Shown here: positions 56,490 through 64,000 of the stretch, piece by piece
Numbering within the stretch: position 1 is the stretch's first letter
How the letters are laid out: each line of letters begins with the position of its first letter
DNA from: Anas platyrhynchos
Taxonomy: Eukaryota; Chordata; Aves; Anseriformes; Anatidae
Length of the DNA stretch: 64,000 bases
Direction of reading: 5' to 3'
Assembly (NCBI RefSeq): GCF_047663525.1
Contig: NC_092604.1
Coordinates: 10,122,001 to 10,186,000 of the forward strand
Position numbers and translations under genes: made by a program
Notes under the pieces: model-generated
Database searches by the model: none
What the model saw: only the letters and a program-made list of their open reading frames with translations
Told to the model about the DNA's origin: nothing

Positions 56490-58473
56490 CGGGTTTTCCT
56501 CAACATTGATTTATTTTTAAATATACTACGCGAGAGAGAACTGGAATAAAAAATAAATCAAAAAAAAAAAAATGAAAAAGAGAGGAAAGAGAGGAGGCAG
56601 GACTGGAAGTCGCGTACAGAAACCATCTGCACCGGACCGAGTTAAGGGGGAAACGACCCCCCGAAGTGTCACAGAGATGAAGGACAGAGCTATTTACACA
56701 CTGTAAAAAAGACAAGTCTACAAAAGTGTGTAATAACGAGATACAAATGTATAATATAGTGGCACAATATGTTATCAAAGTAAAAACAGTACCTCCAGGA
56801 AAGAGACAGTCCAAGGTTTTTTTTTTTGTTTTTTTTTTCTTTTCCTTACATTTTAAAGGCAGCCTGTGGCAGAAGTGTGTAGTTTCTTTTAAACATTTGT
56901 CACGTGTTAAGTCATGGCTGGCTGTGAGGGCGAGAAGTGGCGTGAACACACAAGAGTGAACTACTGGAAATCATATACAAAACAAACAGTCCCCAAGAGA
57001 ACAGAATAAAATACAATGGAAGGCAATTAGTGTTTCAGATACACAAGAGGGGCCACAAGAGTTACAGGGGGACAGGACAGAGAAAATGCCTTTTTTTTTC
57101 TTTTTCTTTCTCTTGTTTGGAACTGTTAAAGAGTTAAATTGCACTGTTAATAGCCCTAAACCTTGTTCTTTCACTATTGTCACGAGTCACAGTTAGTTCC
57201 CAGTCGTGCTGCGTTAGTCGGGAAGGTTTCAGGACCTTGGGAAGGAAGCCCAGGAGCCCTGCTGGCAGCTTCCTCGGGAGACCTACCCTAGGAGAGGTGC
57301 CTGCAGTCTTCACAGCTCCTTGTACGCCGCTGGGTGGAACGAAGCACGAAGGCAGCGATGGTTTCAACCCCTAAGCACTGGCAGCTGAGCTCTTGGAGGG
57401 GACCCGGCGCTGGGCTGGCAAGGGCAGCACCGGGCTGTACAGGAGCGCAGAAGCCAGGTCCCATCTCTGCTCACAGCATACAAAAAAGGCTGGAAATGCA
57501 CCTAGAGGAACAGCAGTTCTTGCCCATCCACGATGCGCAAGCTCAACTGAAGCAACTGCTGGAGGCACAGTGGTATCTCTGAACTCACCCTAAGCTATCC
57601 CCTCCCGTCACTGACGGAGCGATGCCTTGCTCAGCACCAGCCCACTGCTCCCAGGCCTGCTCTGCAGCCCTCCACCCCAATTAACGCTGGGTGTAACGAG
57701 AGGGCAGCAGCAACGTCCTTCTTTGGACCTTTCCAGTCCGATATCGCTGCCGGGGAGACCTGCAGGCAGGCTCCCGTGCCACTAGGTTGGAGCTCAAGCA
57801 ACTCACCTGGGCTCAACAACGTTCAGAAAATGCTGAAAACACAGATACAGAGGGCAGCGGGTGGAATCGGAGGAAGGATTTGGGTAAACATCACTTGTAG
57901 CCTTTTTAAAAGTTACATTAAGGACTCCCCCCCCCTCCTCTCCCCAAGCTCCAGGTGTGTTGCATTGCTGCCAGGTAAATGTTGGATTTGGGGACACGCT
58001 GCAACTCTCCCGAGACACGCCATGGTTATATTGCTAGTCAAACACCAGTCCTGGGAGCGGGGCAGAGGGAGGGCATGGAAATGCAGTAGGAAGTCCTCCC
58101 GAGGAGGCTGGCATCTCAGTGTCCATCAGTCTGGCGTCAGTCTTAGCAGTCCGTCCAGAGCAATAAAATATTAATAAAAAGGCATGATGTGACATCAGCA
58201 TTCAGACTTGTAGTCCACAAGGCAGGAACTCCACAGATAAGACGATTACGAGTAAATGAAACGCAGGGAATCTGGGCCAAGAGGGTGGAAAGTGCCTCTT
58301 GAGCACAGCCCTGCTCTTTGGAGCTGGGGCACCCGCAAACAGCCTGTGGCTTTTGCACAGCCCTGTCCTGAACGCCCCAGTCCTTTGTCAGTCCACACAC
58401 GCTGTTACTCTCTCAACAGTTGACTTTGGCCCACTGTGATTTATTTGTTTTGTTTTTTTAAACCTGGCTTCTG
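56490..58473 (-). other. ABL1: ABL1 3' UTR
   Basis: About 2 kb downstream of the ABL1 stop, AT-rich compared with the rest of the window and free of coding exons. An AATAAA read on minus at 56510-56515 would place cleavage near 56490. The length is in the range I recall for vertebrate ABL1 3' UTRs. Confidence 0.6.
56510..56515 (-). terminator. ABL1: AATAAA polyadenylation signal, probably ABL1
   Basis: TTTATT on plus (AATAAA on minus), followed downstream on minus by T-rich sequence. It is the most distal canonical signal on this strand before the composition changes back to GC-rich intergenic sequence. Confidence 0.5.
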
Positions 58474-63933
<5,460 letters not shown>

Positions 63934-64000
63934 TTAAACCAGCTCTGGGTGGCTCAGATCCCATGCTCAGCAGCAGCTTAAATGTTAAAGCAGCGTAACG

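Overview
The window looks like avian microchromosome DNA. It is very GC-rich, introns are short, there are G/C homopolymer runs, few transposon remnants, and the protein-coding exons carry vertebrate gene families. Five genes can be assembled from splice sites and homology. In window order they are AIF1L (minus), LAMC3 (minus), FIBCD1 (plus), QRFP (plus) and the 3' part of ABL1 (minus). From memory this is the same neighbourhood, in the same relative orientations, as human 9q34 (ABL1-QRFP-FIBCD1-LAMC3-AIF1L), read here in reverse complement. In chicken the block would be expected on chromosome 17. The species cannot be fixed from the sequence alone.

Layout. 1-9800: AIF1L, five coding exons, 145 aa, with a GC-rich promoter at about 9725-9800; its 3' UTR runs off the left edge. 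9800-11496: LAMC3/AIF1L intergenic space with a 21-bp minisatellite and A-rich tracts. 11497-27390: LAMC3, 28 coding exons, 1585 codons before the stop, reconstructed with consistent intron phases throughout. 27391-37635: a 10-kb non-coding interval between the divergently transcribed LAMC3 and FIBCD1, holding several AT-rich islands that look like regulatory elements. 37636-49484: FIBCD1, seven coding exons, 460 aa; its 3' UTR probably ends near 51700. 52285-53699: QRFP, with a TATA-like box, a probable non-coding first exon and a single coding exon. 53700-56480: non-coding. 56490-63839: ABL1 3' UTR and the last four coding exons; the rest of ABL1 lies beyond the right edge.

The genes are not a functional operon. 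They are an actin-linked EF-hand protein (AIF1L), a basement-membrane laminin chain (LAMC3), a membrane acetyl-group/chitin receptor (FIBCD1), an RFamide neuropeptide precursor (QRFP) and a tyrosine kinase (ABL1) kept together by synteny. No undescribed multi-gene system was found. The points most worth checking are: a Glu at the third position from the LAMC3 C-terminus; a divergent AIF1L first exon; a QRFP precursor that keeps only one RFamide; one LAMC3 acceptor that is not the obvious one; and a cluster of identical homeodomain-type sites in the LAMC3/FIBCD1 interval.
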